Numbered from the stretch's first letter, positions 16,264 to 26,603 are shown. The stretch is 64,000 bases of DNA from Emcibacter sp. (GCF_963675455.1 NZ_OY776217.1:868001-932000), one strand, 5' to 3'. Translations and numbers: made by a program. The notes: generated by a model from the sequence alone, not told the origin.

Positions 16264-17466
16264 ATGAACCCAGTAAATACCTCAGGCCAGGAAAGACGCA
16301 TCACTTTTCAGCTCTATGATCAGTGGGAAAAGCTGGCCGGTGAGCGGGAAATGCCGTCACTGCGTGAATTGGCCCCCTCCGATATTGCCCCCTACAAGGA
16401 CCAGATGGTTCTTATCGATATTCGCGACCGGAACCAGGAACCAACCCTGCAGGTCATCGGCCATGCCCTGAAGGAAGATCTGGAAGAGGATCTGACCGGC
16501 AAAAATTTAAGCGATATTCCGCGCCGGACAATGATCAGCCGCATCACCGACCACTATCTGGAGGTTTTTGCTAACCGCACGCCAATTTCCTTTGAAGCGG
16601 AATTCGTCAACAAGGAAAAGGAACGCGCCCTGTACCGGGGAATTCTGTTGCCTTTTAGCGATGGCGGCGAAGAAATTAATTTCATCCTTGGCGCCGTACG
16701 CTGGGTTCTTGAAAAAGACCTGCCGCTTGAGGAACCGTCGGAACATATTGCTGCCCCAGCAGAAGACAGCCCGGCTGAGAACTTCCCGACAGAAGACACC
16801 CCGACCGAAATCGAGCAACCATCATCCCGTCCGGCCGTGCCGCTCGACCAGCAGATGCAGGAATGCCGCCGGCTGATCCAGGGGGAGAGTGCCAGCGACA
16901 GCCGGTCCCGGAAATCCCTGTACCGCGCACTGGCCGCCATCCTTGACTTTTACATCGATACCGGCGCCGCTCCGGACGACTATCACCAGCTGTTGCAACA
17001 GGAAGGCCTGAAGGTCCAGAAACGGGCCCCGATCACGCCGGTGCTGAAACTTTGTTTCGGCGCAGATTACGACAAAACACGGCTGACGGAATATGCCGCA
17101 GCCCTTGATCACGCTCTGAAAAACGGACAGACCGGTGCAACGTTACAGGCTTTTCTGGAAAGCTTCAAAGGCGGCATCAAGGGGTGTGTCCGGGCACGGC
17201 GGGAAACAGCCGGTCATGGCCCCGGTGAAACCGCAAAGAATTCACTTGAAGAGGCCGAAAAAATAGTTAAAAACATGCCGATAATAACCGGCTTCGACCT
17301 GACAGAGAATTTTCTGACAGAAGATCAGGCGGATCCGGAAAAAGAAGAAATTTGTTTGATATTGGGTAAGCGAAAAGGAACGTCTGTGGAGGTCATCAAA
17401 TTGCTCGGAGAAGATGAACGGATTCTTTCGTCCATTCTGAAGCGAGTGGCCAGAGACCAGCACTGA
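16264..17466 (+). CDS. PAS_5 domain protein
   Basis: This is a cytosolic protein of about 400 residues. The first 150 match the PAS_5 pattern of alphaproteobacteria: QLYDQWEKLAGEREMPSLRELAPSDIAPYKDQMVLIDI, then RALYRGILLPFSDGGEEINFILGAVRWV. A Pro/Glu/Thr-rich linker (about residues 165-195) leads to a helical C-terminal half I cannot assign. The start is uncertain: the ATG at 16264 has a weak ribosome site, and a GTG at 16216 would add 16 residues but has AGAGG directly against it. It lies about 100 bases upstream of NAD-GDH in the same direction. A regulatory link is speculation. Confidence 0.75.
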   Translation: MNPVNTSGQERRITFQLYDQWEKLAGEREMPSLRELAPSDIAPYKDQMVLIDIRDRNQEPTLQVIGHALKEDLEEDLTGKNLSDIPRRTMISRITDHYLEVFANRTPISFEAEFVNKEKERALYRGILLPFSDGGEEINFILGAVRWVLEKDLPLEEPSEHIAAPAEDSPAENFPTEDTPTEIEQPSSRPAVPLDQQMQECRRLIQGESASDSRSRKSLYRALAAILDFYIDTGAAPDDYHQLLQQEGLKVQKRAPITPVLKLCFGADYDKTRLTEYAAALDHALKNGQTGATLQAFLESFKGGIKGCVRARRETAGHGPGETAKNSLEEAEKIVKNMPIITGFDLTENFLTEDQADPEKEEICLILGKRKGTSVEVIKLLGEDERILSSILKRVARDQH

Positions 17467-17568
17467 TTTTTCTTTTTACAGAATTAACAACCGGCTCCGG
17501 CACCTGTTCGGGATCATTTCCGATTCCTGACGCCGAAAGAGAGACCGGTAAGATCAAGAGGATTGATT

Positions 17569-20500
17569 GTGAACAGCTGGGCACAAAAAGACAACCGCAT
17601 TGAGTCCGTCGTCAGTTTCGCCACGGACCGGATGAAAAATATCGAACAGGCCGGCTTTCCGGAATTTGTTCGGCAACTCTACGAAAATGCTTCCCCCGAC
17701 GACCTGATCAACCGCCCGGTTGACGAGCTTTACGGCATTGCCCTGTCGCTGTGGAAATATGGTGAGGACCGGGAACCCGGGACCACCAAACTCAGGGTCT
17801 TCAATACCACCCTCGAAGAACACGGCTGGCAATCTTCCCATACTGTCGTTCAGATCATCAATGACGACATGCCCTTCCTGCTGGATTCGATCACTTTCAA
17901 TCTGCTGGAGGAAGGCTGCGACCTTCATATGTTGCTGCATCCAATCCTGAAAATCAGGCGCAATAGCGAAAACGCTCGGATCGACCGCGGCGGCAAACAG
18001 ATTGTCGAGTCCATGATGCACATCGAAGTCACCGCCATGACCGACCCGGAGCAGCTGAAGGCGCTGGAACAAAAGCTTCTGCAGGTGATGAATTTCGTCA
18101 CTACGGCCATCGCCGACTGGAAGCCCATTCTCGGCAAAATGCAGGACATGATCGAAAACCTGGATCAGGCCCCCAAGTCCGTGCCGCGCAGTGAAGTGGA
18201 AGAAGCCCAGAATTTCATGCGCTGGCTGGTCAACGACAATTTTACTTTTCTCGGCTACCGGGAATATGTGCACGGCTCGAAAAAAACCAGTGCTGACGAT
18301 GAGCCGGGCTTCGGAATCCTGAGGGATCCGGACGTTTATGTGCTACGCGGTCCGGAGGGACTGGTGCCCGTCAATCCGGAAATCGAACATTTTATGGACC
18401 AGCCGCAGGTGATGCTGGTCACCAAGGCCAATGTGAAATCCCTGGTGCACCGGGTGGTCCATCTGGACTATATCGGTTTCAAGAAATATGATAAAAAAGG
18501 CAAGGTCATCCGCGAAGCCCGTTTTGTCGGCCTGTTTACCTCGGATTCCTATATTGAACGGGCCCGCTCCGTTCCCTATCTCGGTCGCAAGGTGGAAAAT
18601 ATCATCACCCGGTCCGGTTTCCACGAAGGCAGCCACAATGCGCGAAGCATGCTGCATATCCTGGAAACCCTGCCCCGGGACGAACTGTTCCAGATCGATG
18701 AGGACCAGCTGTTTGAAACAGCCATGGGTATCCTGCATCTGCATGTGCGCCCCAAATGCCGTGCTTTCATCCGCAAGGACAAGTTCGAGCGCTATGTCTC
18801 GGCGCTGGTCTTTGTTCCCCGGGAAATTTACGATTCCACCCTGCGCGGCAAGATCGAGACCATCCTCTGCGATGCCTATAACGGTGAACTGTCCTCCCGC
18901 TATGCCCAGCTCAGCAACGACCGGTCCGCCCGCTGGCATTTCATTATCCGGACCAAGCCGGGCAATGTACCAAACCCCGATCCTGAAGATATCAACCGCC
19001 GGATCGAGGAAGTCGCCCAGCGCTGGAACGACTATCTGCAGGAAGTGCTGACCGAACGCTGGGGTGAGGAAAAGGGCAATCAACTGTTCAATAAATACAG
19101 CAGATCCTTCAACTCCGCCTACAAGGAATGTTTTGATCCGCGCTTTGCCGTCACCGATGTGGAAAAACTCGAGCTTCTGCCGGAATGCAGCAATATCCAG
19201 TTTAACCTGTTTCGTATAGCCGAGGATCCGGATCATATCATCCGGCTCAAGATCTATACCAGCCACCAGACCATTGCGCTGAGCGACTGCCTGCCCATGC
19301 TGGAGAATATGGGCCTGAGAGTCATCGAGGAAATGGCTTTCGACCTGAATGTGCCGGAGAAAAACGAGAATGTCCTGCATGTGATCCATGATTTTTACTT
19401 GGAAGATGTGCACCGCCGCTGGACCGACCTGTCTGAAATCAAGGACCGGATGGAGGATACCCTGCGCATGGTCTGGCTCGGCCGCATTGACAATGACGGC
19501 TTTAACAAGCTTGTGCTGAGGGCCGGCCTCAATTGGCGGCAGGTCCTGATCCTGCGCACCTACAGCAAGTATCTGAGACAACTTTCCCTGTCTTACAGCC
19601 AGCGCTACATGCAGGATACGCTGACCCAGCACGCAGAAATCGCCAACAATCTGGCGGAACTGTTTGAAGTCAGCTTCCGCACGGATCTGGATGAAAGAAC
19701 CGACCGGGAAGCAGAGCGGGTCCGTCTCGAAACCCGGATCCGGGATCTTCTGGAACAGGTGGACAGCCTGGACCAGGACCGCATGCTGCGCAGCTATCTC
19801 AATGTGATCAGTTCCACCCTGCGGACAAACTTTTACCAGAAGGATGTGGACGGTCAGCACAAGTCCTATGTTTCCGTCAAAATCAACAGCCGGGAAATCC
19901 GCGAGGCGCCCAAGCCCAAACCCTTTGCGGAAATTTTTGTCTACTCGCCCCGGGTGGAAGGGGTGCACCTCAGGTTCGGGCCGGTGGCCCGCGGCGGGTT
20001 GCGCTGGTCCGACCGGCGGGAAGATTACCGCACCGAGGTCCTGGGTCTGGTCAAAGCCCAGCAGGTGAAAAATACCGTCATCGTGCCGGTCGGCGCCAAG
20101 GGCGGCTTTGTGCCCAAACAGCTGCCTGAAAACGGCAGCCGGGAAGAAATTCTCGACGAGGGCATCACCTGCTATAAAATTTTTATTTCCGGCCTGCTGG
20201 ATATTACCGACAACCTTCATGTATCGGATGTTATTCCTCCGCAGGAAGTTGTCCGGCGCGACAATGATGATCCCTATCTGGTGGTTGCCGCCGACAAGGG
20301 CACGGCGACCTTCTCGGATATCGCCAACGGCCTGGCCCAGGATTACGGTTTCTGGCTGGATGATGCCTTTGCCTCCGGCGGCTCACAGGGCTATGACCAT
20401 AAGAAAATGGGCATTACTGCCCGCGGCGCCTGGGTTTCCGTGCAACGGCATTTCCGGGAAAAAGGCATCAATGTCCAGACCGATTCCATCAGCGTCGCCG

Positions 20501-22374
20501 GCATTGGTGACATGTCCGGGGACGTGTTCGGTAACGGCCTGCTCTGTTCCGAAGCCGTCAAGCTGGTCGCCGCCTTCGACCACCGGGATATCTTCATCGA
20601 TCCGACCCCGGATCCGGCCAAAAGCTATGCGGAACGGGCACGGCTGTTCGATCTTCCCCGCTCGAGCTGGGAAGATTACAACAAGGACCTCATCTCGAAG
20701 GGCGGCGGTATCTTCAGCCGTCGAGCCAAATCCATCAGCGTCAGCCGGGAAATTGCCAAGCTTCTCGACATTCCCGCCGACCTGAAGAATATCACCCCCA
20801 ACGAGCTGATCCGCTATATCCTCAAATCCCATGTGGACCTTCTGTGGTTCGGCGGGATCGGCACTTATGTGAAGTCCAGCCACGAAAGCAACGGCCAGGT
20901 CGGCGACCGCGGCAATGATGCCATTCGCATCAACGGCCATGACCTGAACTGCAAGGTCATCGGCGAAGGCGGGAACCTGGGCTGCACCCAGCTCGGTCGT
21001 ATCGAATTTGCCCTGAAAGGCGGCATGCTCAATACGGACGCAGTGGATAATTCCGCCGGCGTGGATTGTTCCGACAATGAGGTGAACATCAAAATCCTGC
21101 TCAACAGCATTGTGTCCGACGGCCACCTGACCCGCAAACAGCGGGACAAGCTGCTCGAAGACATGACCGACGACGTGGGGGAAATTGTTCTGCGGGACAA
21201 CTATCTCCAGACCCAGGCCATCAGTGTGGCCCGGGCCGCCAGCATCCGGGAGCTGGACAGTTTTGTCCGTTATATGGATGATCTGGAGAAAGAAGCCCAT
21301 CTGGACCGGGAACTGGAATTCCTGCCCGGCGACGATGAACTGATCGAACGGGAAGAAAAAGACACCGGCCTGACCCGCCCGGAAATCTCCGTGCTGATCG
21401 CCTATGCCAAAATGTGGCTCTATGACGAACTGCTGGCCAGCGACTTCCTGAATGATCCTTATCTGGAAAAATATCTGAAAATTTCTTTCCCGGAACGGCT
21501 CGGGAAAAACTACAGCGAAGCCATCGGCAATCATCGCCTGCGCCGGGAAATCATCGCCAAGGTCCTGTGTAACGACATTGTCAACCGGGGCGGCATCCAC
21601 GACATCAAGGAAGAAACCGGCGCCTCGCCGGCGGAAATCGCCCGCGCCAGCATCATCAGCCGGGAAGTTTTCGACCTCGAAAGCCTGTGGAGCAAAATTG
21701 AAGGTCTGGACTATATGGTGCCGGCCACCATTCAGATCCTGCTGCTGATGGATGTGGAGGAATTCGCCCGTCGTCAGACCATCTGGTTCCTGAATAATTC
21801 CGATCCGAAGCAGCCCATCCAGGAAATCATCAAACAGTATCAGCCGGGCATCAAAAAGCTCTTTGACATGCCGATCGTTGTCCAGACCTCCCACGAGGAA
21901 AGCCTGAAGGCCAAAATCGCCATGTATTGCGAACAGAGCGTCAGCGAAGACCTGGCCACCCATATCAGCAATCTGGAAATGAAAGTGGCCGCCTGCGATA
22001 TCGTCCAGGTCGCCCACGAACAGAAGCGCGATGTGGTGGATGTGGCCAAAGCCTACTTTATGCTGGGAGATGAAATGGGCTTTGACTGGCTGCGCGACCA
22101 GGCGGAAATGGCGGAAACCAGCGACCATTGGGACCGTCTGGCGGTGAAGAGCGTGGTCAGCGACCTGCTCGACCAGCAGAAGCTTCTGACCCGTCGCACC
22201 CTGCATGAAAGCAAGAACCGTTCTTCCCTGGCGGCTGCCAAGGAGTGGCTGACGGAGTCCGAGACCTCAACCGCCCGGATCCAGAAGCTGATCCGCGAGT
22301 TCCAGCTGTCCGGCCAGATCAATGTCACCAAGCTGGGCTTTGCCGCCCGCCAGATCAGGAATGTGGTGAGCTAG
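17569..22374 (+). CDS. gdhZ: NAD-specific glutamate dehydrogenase, large (GDH-180) type
   Basis: The enzyme oxidises glutamate to 2-oxoglutarate and ammonia with NAD+, a catabolic role typical of this class. At 1,601 residues it fits the large bacterial type, with a long N-terminal regulatory region and a C-terminal helical region around the dehydrogenase core. The core shows ARGGLRWSDR and GAKGGFVPK at about 806-850 and the NAD-binding GIGDMSGDVFGNGLL at about 978-992, then GGIGTYVKSS. I use the GTG at 17569 because GAGG lies seven bases upstream; a TTG at 17563 is less well placed. A terminator follows directly. Confidence 0.96.
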   Translation: MNSWAQKDNRIESVVSFATDRMKNIEQAGFPEFVRQLYENASPDDLINRPVDELYGIALSLWKYGEDREPGTTKLRVFNTTLEEHGWQSSHTVVQIINDDMPFLLDSITFNLLEEGCDLHMLLHPILKIRRNSENARIDRGGKQIVESMMHIEVTAMTDPEQLKALEQKLLQVMNFVTTAIADWKPILGKMQDMIENLDQAPKSVPRSEVEEAQNFMRWLVNDNFTFLGYREYVHGSKKTSADDEPGFGILRDPDVYVLRGPEGLVPVNPEIEHFMDQPQVMLVTKANVKSLVHRVVHLDYIGFKKYDKKGKVIREARFVGLFTSDSYIERARSVPYLGRKVENIITRSGFHEGSHNARSMLHILETLPRDELFQIDEDQLFETAMGILHLHVRPKCRAFIRKDKFERYVSALVFVPREIYDSTLRGKIETILCDAYNGELSSRYAQLSNDRSARWHFIIRTKPGNVPNPDPEDINRRIEEVAQRWNDYLQEVLTERWGEEKGNQLFNKYSRSFNSAYKECFDPRFAVTDVEKLELLPECSNIQFNLFRIAEDPDHIIRLKIYTSHQTIALSDCLPMLENMGLRVIEEMAFDLNVPEKNENVLHVIHDFYLEDVHRRWTDLSEIKDRMEDTLRMVWLGRIDNDGFNKLVLRAGLNWRQVLILRTYSKYLRQLSLSYSQRYMQDTLTQHAEIANNLAELFEVSFRTDLDERTDREAERVRLETRIRDLLEQVDSLDQDRMLRSYLNVISSTLRTNFYQKDVDGQHKSYVSVKINSREIREAPKPKPFAEIFVYSPRVEGVHLRFGPVARGGLRWSDRREDYRTEVLGLVKAQQVKNTVIVPVGAKGGFVPKQLPENGSREEILDEGITCYKIFISGLLDITDNLHVSDVIPPQEVVRRDNDDPYLVVAADKGTATFSDIANGLAQDYGFWLDDAFASGGSQGYDHKKMGITARGAWVSVQRHFREKGINVQTDSISVAGIGDMSGDVFGNGLLCSEAVKLVAAFDHRDIFIDPTPDPAKSYAERARLFDLPRSSWEDYNKDLISKGGGIFSRRAKSISVSREIAKLLDIPADLKNITPNELIRYILKSHVDLLWFGGIGTYVKSSHESNGQVGDRGNDAIRINGHDLNCKVIGEGGNLGCTQLGRIEFALKGGMLNTDAVDNSAGVDCSDNEVNIKILLNSIVSDGHLTRKQRDKLLEDMTDDVGEIVLRDNYLQTQAISVARAASIRELDSFVRYMDDLEKEAHLDRELEFLPGDDELIEREEKDTGLTRPEISVLIAYAKMWLYDELLASDFLNDPYLEKYLKISFPERLGKNYSEAIGNHRLRREIIAKVLCNDIVNRGGIHDIKEETGASPAEIARASIISREVFDLESLWSKIEGLDYMVPATIQILLLMDVEEFARRQTIWFLNNSDPKQPIQEIIKQYQPGIKKLFDMPIVVQTSHEESLKAKIAMYCEQSVSEDLATHISNLEMKVAACDIVQVAHEQKRDVVDVAKAYFMLGDEMGFDWLRDQAEMAETSDHWDRLAVKSVVSDLLDQQKLLTRRTLHESKNRSSLAAAKEWLTESETSTARIQKLIREFQLSGQINVTKLGFAARQIRNVVS

Positions 22375-22392
22375 GAACCGACTACCAGACAC

Positions 22393-22423
22393 AAAAAAGG
22401 CCGCCTCTTCAGGCGGCCTTTTT
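22393..22423. terminator. Bidirectional terminator between gdhZ and purH
   Basis: GGCCGCCT pairs with AGGCGGCC across a CTTC loop. Six A precede the stem and five T follow it, so it can terminate both the plus-strand gdhZ and the convergent purH operon. Confidence 0.92.
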
Positions 22424-22441
22424 CATCGCTTATAATTCTGT

Positions 22442-24043
22442 TTAATGGCGGAAGTGGCGCATGCCGGTAAAGACCATGGCCAGGCCGCGTTCGTCGGCCG
22501 CGGCAATCACTTCATCATCACGGATTGATCCGCCCGGCTGAATAACCGCTGTCACCCCGGCTTCGGCCGCACTGATCAGGCCGTCGGCAAAGGGGAAGAA
22601 AGCGTCTGACGCCACCACGGACCCTTCGGTCATGACGGTCTCGAAACCGGCGGCCTCGGACGCATCCTGTGACTTGCGGGCCGCGGTGCGGGCACTGTCG
22701 ACCCGGCTCATCTGGCCGGCGCCGATACCAACGGTCGCTTCATCTTTCACATAGATGATGGCGTTTGATTTCACATGCTTGCAGACGGTGAAGGCAAACA
22801 GCAGGTCTTTCAGTTCCTGTTCGCTGGGCTCCCGCTTGGTCACCACTTTCAGGTCGTCCAAGGTAATCGTGCCATTGTCCCGGCCCTGCAGCAGGTAACC
22901 ACCGGCGACGGATTTAACCATCTGGCCGGCTTCCCGCGGGTCGGCCATGCCGCCGGTCAGCAGCAGGCGGAGGTTTTTCTTGGTGGCCAGCAGGGCGACA
23001 GCTTCCTCATCAGCTTCCGGCGCAATCACCACTTCGGTGAAGATCTGGGAAATTTCCTCTGCCGTTGCCGCATCCAGCCGCTGGTTGAAGGCAATGATGC
23101 CGCCGAAGGCGCTGACCGGATCGCAGAGCAGGGCTTTCTGATACGCATCGATCAGGGTTTCCCCGCGGGCCACACCACAGGGGTTGGCGTGTTTGATGAT
23201 CGCCACCGCCGGGCTGTCAGAGGTGCTGAATTCGCTGACTAGTTCAAAGGCCGCGTCCGTATCATTGAGATTGTTGTAGCTCAGTTCCTTGCCCTGGACC
23301 TGGACCGCCGTGGCAATGCCCGGGCGGGGGGTGGCGGAACGGGTGACATAAAAGGCCGCATCCTGGTGCGGGTTTTCCCCATAGCGCAGGGTCTGCTTCA
23401 GGGTGGCTGTCAGGTTCAGCCGACGGGGATAGGTTTCCCCGAGCTCACCGGCAAACCAGCTGGAAATAGCCGCATCATAGGCACCGGTACGGGCAAAGGC
23501 CTTGGCGGCGAGGTTTTTGCGCAGTTCGCCGGTTGTCGCCCCCTTGTTTTCAGACATTGACGTCATGACAGATTCATAGTCTTCCGCTTCCACCACGACC
23601 GTGACAAATTTATGGTTCTTGGCGGAAGAGCGGATCATGGCCGGCCCGCCGATATCGATATTCTCGATACAGGTGGCGAAATCGGCACCCTTTTCAACAG
23701 TTTCCTCAAACGGATAAAGATTAACAACCAGAAGGTCGATGGCGCCGATCTCATGTTCTTTCATGGACGCCACATGGCCTTCGTCATCGCGGAGCGCCAG
23801 AAGTCCGCCGTGGATTTTCGGATGCAGGGTTTTCACCCGGCCGTCCATCATTTCCGGAAAGCCGGTGTAGCTGGCCACTTCCATCACCTTGACGCCGGCA
23901 TCCGCCAGCATTTTGGCGGACCCGCCGGTAGAGAGGATCTCCACGCCCTGGCTTTCCAGGAACTTGCCGAACTCCACCAGACCGCTTTTGTCGGAGACGG
24001 ACAGAAGAGCCCTTTTGACAGGCTGCAGATTCTTGTCGCTCAT
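22442..24043 (-). CDS. purH: Bifunctional AICAR transformylase/IMP cyclohydrolase
   Basis: PurH carries out the last two steps of de novo IMP synthesis. The protein has 533 residues. The N-terminal IMP cyclohydrolase domain shows RALLSVSDKSGLVEFGKFL and the MMDGRVKTLHPKIHGGLLA stretch. The C-terminal transformylase domain shows AIIKHANPCGVARG and ends with ERGLAMVFTGMRHFRH, the usual terminus. I start at 24043 (MSDKNLQP) because AAGGAAAG lies just upstream; a GTG five codons earlier lacks a site. It is the last gene of the block rsmB-rpe-heparinase-like-purH. Confidence 0.97.
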   Translation of the reverse strand: MSDKNLQPVKRALLSVSDKSGLVEFGKFLESQGVEILSTGGSAKMLADAGVKVMEVASYTGFPEMMDGRVKTLHPKIHGGLLALRDDEGHVASMKEHEIGAIDLLVVNLYPFEETVEKGADFATCIENIDIGGPAMIRSSAKNHKFVTVVVEAEDYESVMTSMSENKGATTGELRKNLAAKAFARTGAYDAAISSWFAGELGETYPRRLNLTATLKQTLRYGENPHQDAAFYVTRSATPRPGIATAVQVQGKELSYNNLNDTDAAFELVSEFSTSDSPAVAIIKHANPCGVARGETLIDAYQKALLCDPVSAFGGIIAFNQRLDAATAEEISQIFTEVVIAPEADEEAVALLATKKNLRLLLTGGMADPREAGQMVKSVAGGYLLQGRDNGTITLDDLKVVTKREPSEQELKDLLFAFTVCKHVKSNAIIYVKDEATVGIGAGQMSRVDSARTAARKSQDASEAAGFETVMTEGSVVASDAFFPFADGLISAAEAGVTAVIQPGGSIRDDEVIAAADERGLAMVFTGMRHFRH

Positions 24044-24152
24044 AAATCTTTCCTTCACATTTCTTGCTCTTTCAGGGCATGTACTGGATCACCGCCCGGG
24101 ACGCAAGGCCTAATTGCCCGAAAGGCTGCCCTTATGCCAAATCAGACACTGT

Positions 24153-25868
24153 TCAGGCGTCGATAATACGTTTTATCGCCCATTTCACCACGCTGTCCTC
24201 TTCCCCGGCCATGGCGGAAAGGACGATCTGCCGGCTGCGCTGCATGCGTCCGGGCGCGCCAAGATAAAGGCTGTCTTCCAGAGACATTTCAGCACCGCGG
24301 GAAACAAACATCCAGACTTCGTCATTGGGCAGACGCAATTTCACCTTGTTGCGGTTTTCCAGAACACTTGCCGCCACATCCGGATGAAGATGGAACCTGA
24401 TATCAAACGGCATCGTCTCCACCCGGTTCGAGGTCACTTCCAGGATATCCTCGCCGCGGATATCATCCCCTTCCCGGTTCAGGTACAAAAGCCGCCAGTG
24501 TTTCCGCCCAAAGCGGTCTTCATAGCCGTTGTGACAACTTTCCAGCAGCACATCGCCCCGCTCCTCCAGCCGGCGGCTGGAGACAACGGTCGGGCCGGCG
24601 CCGATCAGGCCGTTGTCCAGGATCTCGCTGCTGTTGCGGTTGTTCAGAACCAGGGTACTGTGGGCGGCGGTAATGCGCGAAATGGTAAAAAGATCGACAC
24701 CGTCTTCCCGGGGATAAAAGGCGCCGCTTCCGCAGTTGACGATCATGCGCTGGGCATGGCTGCTCATTTCAAAGGACAGGGTGCCGGCATGGCAGTTCCG
24801 GCTGATGTCGGGCAGGGCCGGCGGGCCGCTGTCGACAATAATCGACGTGCCTGCCTTTTCGAGCCGGCGAAACCCGGCCTGTACGGCATCAAGCTGCAGA
24901 TCATCCCCCTGACCGGCTGCCTCCAGGGTTTTGCGGATATCGTCCCCGGATCCTTCGCTGGCGCCGTTAAACAGGGCAAGCCGTCCGTCACCGTGGCAGA
25001 GCATACGCAACAGACCGGCGAGCCGGGCGATACCGGCGACCAGTTCTTCCGGAACCTGGTGACCCATCCCGCGACAGGCCGACCTCAGCATGATCAAATC
25101 CTTGAGAAGACGCAGCACATCCTCGGGGTTGCGGCTCGACACGCCGCCGTCCGGGTAAACTTCTTCGGAAAGCTCCCGTTTCAGCAGAGCAAGGCCCCGC
25201 TTCAGCCAGTCTTCACCGTGGGGAATGAACAGACCACCCTGGATCAGACCGGAAATGGCCAGAAGACGATCAGGGCCCGGCGGAAAATCCGAACTTTCAT
25301 GCATCAGATGGCGGGCCTGGCGGGCAAGGCTGTTGAGGACCCGGCTTCGGTAGACAAGGTCGTCTGTATCCAGAATCAACGGCGCATAGGCCAGCCAGTT
25401 GACAATCCGGCGGCCGGCAAGATCGGACCGCCAGGCATATTCATCCCAGTTTTCATAAATATCGAGCCAGCCGGACACCAGTTCCATGGCCCGTTTGCGG
25501 GCGCTCAGCCGATCCACCGCCCGGTTCAGGTCCCGCAGCCAGGCAAAACTGTGCAGATAATCCCGCCACTGGTCAGACAGATTGTCGATACTCCAGATCT
25601 GGGCCGGGGTCCATTCGCCATTTTCATGGGCCGGATTGCGCAGAACCTGACCGGCGCAGAAAAAACGCCGGGCCAGAATATGGGCGCCCCCGGCAACAGA
25701 CCCCAGCCAGGGATCCTTTGGCGTACCGAGCAGACGCAGAGGATGCTTCCCCTTTAGTCGCATGTCATAATAGCGGGTTTTATACCCCGCCTGGCGGACA
25801 GCTGACTTGAATCGGGCCGGCATTTTTGCGGAAAAGGGTCGCACTGAAGGACGGCGCAGTTCTGCCAT
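24153..25868 (-). CDS. Heparinase II/III family protein
   Basis: This 571-residue protein resembles the alphaproteobacterial heparinase II/III-like group. An N-terminal helical toroid-like region contains WSIDNLSDQWRDYLHSFAWLRDLN and DEYAWRSDLAGRRIVNWL. A C-terminal beta-rich domain starts near SFEMSSHAQRMIVNCGSG and includes ISRITAAHSTLVLNNRNSS. True members are polysaccharide lyases. Here there is no signal peptide, so the protein would be cytosolic, and its substrate is unknown. It sits between rpe and purH, an order that recurs in alphaproteobacteria, which suggests a cell-envelope housekeeping role and not polysaccharide feeding. Confidence 0.87.
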   Translation of the reverse strand: MAELRRPSVRPFSAKMPARFKSAVRQAGYKTRYYDMRLKGKHPLRLLGTPKDPWLGSVAGGAHILARRFFCAGQVLRNPAHENGEWTPAQIWSIDNLSDQWRDYLHSFAWLRDLNRAVDRLSARKRAMELVSGWLDIYENWDEYAWRSDLAGRRIVNWLAYAPLILDTDDLVYRSRVLNSLARQARHLMHESSDFPPGPDRLLAISGLIQGGLFIPHGEDWLKRGLALLKRELSEEVYPDGGVSSRNPEDVLRLLKDLIMLRSACRGMGHQVPEELVAGIARLAGLLRMLCHGDGRLALFNGASEGSGDDIRKTLEAAGQGDDLQLDAVQAGFRRLEKAGTSIIVDSGPPALPDISRNCHAGTLSFEMSSHAQRMIVNCGSGAFYPREDGVDLFTISRITAAHSTLVLNNRNSSEILDNGLIGAGPTVVSSRRLEERGDVLLESCHNGYEDRFGRKHWRLLYLNREGDDIRGEDILEVTSNRVETMPFDIRFHLHPDVAASVLENRNKVKLRLPNDEVWMFVSRGAEMSLEDSLYLGAPGRMQRSRQIVLSAMAGEEDSVVKWAIKRIIDA

Positions 25869-25937
25869 GACTCTCTTTACTCCGGGAAAATCTGATTGCC
25901 CGGGAGCATATCACAGGATTTTGAAAAATGAAGACGC

Positions 25938-26600
25938 TTATTCGCCGCGCAAGGCCCGGATATTGTCTGCATATTGGCCCGGACCGCCGGTAAAGGTTGC
26001 CGTGCCGGCCACCAGAACATCGGCGCCGGCGGCAACTGCCTGTTTCGCCGTCTCCACATTGATGCCGCCGTCCACTTGAAGATCAATCTGCCGGCCGGTG
26101 GCATCAATCATCTTTCTCAGCCGGCTGATTTTCTCTAGCTGGCTTACAATAAATTTCTGGCCGCCGAAACCGGGGTTAACACTCATCACCAGAACCAGGT
26201 CCACCAGATCCATGACATTTTCCACCATTTCCACGGGCGTTCCGGGATTTAGGGAAACACCGGCCTTCTTGCCCAGTGAGCGGATCAGCTGCAGGGTCCG
26301 GTGAAAATGCGGACCGGCTTCGGGGTGAATGGTGATGATATCGGCACCGGCATCGGCAAAATCCTCGATAAACAGGTCTACCGGTGAAATCATCAGGTGA
26401 ACATCGAATATTTTCTTTGTATGCGGGCGCAGGGCCTTGACCACAGACGGGCCGATGGTGATGTTGGGGACAAAATGACCATCCATCACATCCACATGGA
26501 TATAGTCCGCCCCGGCAGCATCTACAGCGGCAACTTCCGCACCCAGAGATGCAAAATCCGCTGACAATATGGAAGGGGCTATTTTAGTGGCCTGCTGCAT
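25938..26600 (-). CDS. rpe: Ribulose-phosphate 3-epimerase
   Basis: The enzyme interconverts ribulose 5-phosphate and xylulose 5-phosphate in the pentose phosphate pathway. It has 220 residues and a TIM barrel. The metal and active-site motifs are APSILSADFASLG at the start, IHVDVMDGHFVPNITIGP, DVHLMI, MSVNPGFGGQKFI and LQVDGGIN. AGGTGA precedes the ATG. Only three bases separate it from the rsmB stop, so the two are co-transcribed. Confidence 0.97.
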   Translation of the reverse strand: MQQATKIAPSILSADFASLGAEVAAVDAAGADYIHVDVMDGHFVPNITIGPSVVKALRPHTKKIFDVHLMISPVDLFIEDFADAGADIITIHPEAGPHFHRTLQLIRSLGKKAGVSLNPGTPVEMVENVMDLVDLVLVMSVNPGFGGQKFIVSQLEKISRLRKMIDATGRQIDLQVDGGINVETAKQAVAAGADVLVAGTATFTGGPGQYADNIRALRGE

Positions 26601-26603
26601 GGT

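Noticed and set aside
18343..22206. Two open frames of 625 and 607 codons antisense to gdhZ
   Set aside because: They mirror the codon bias of a clearly real 1,601-residue gene, show no recognisable motif and have no plausible start region.
24114..25757. 547-codon open frame antisense to the heparinase-like gene
   Set aside because: Same reasoning: low-complexity composition, and a well-supported gene on the other strand.
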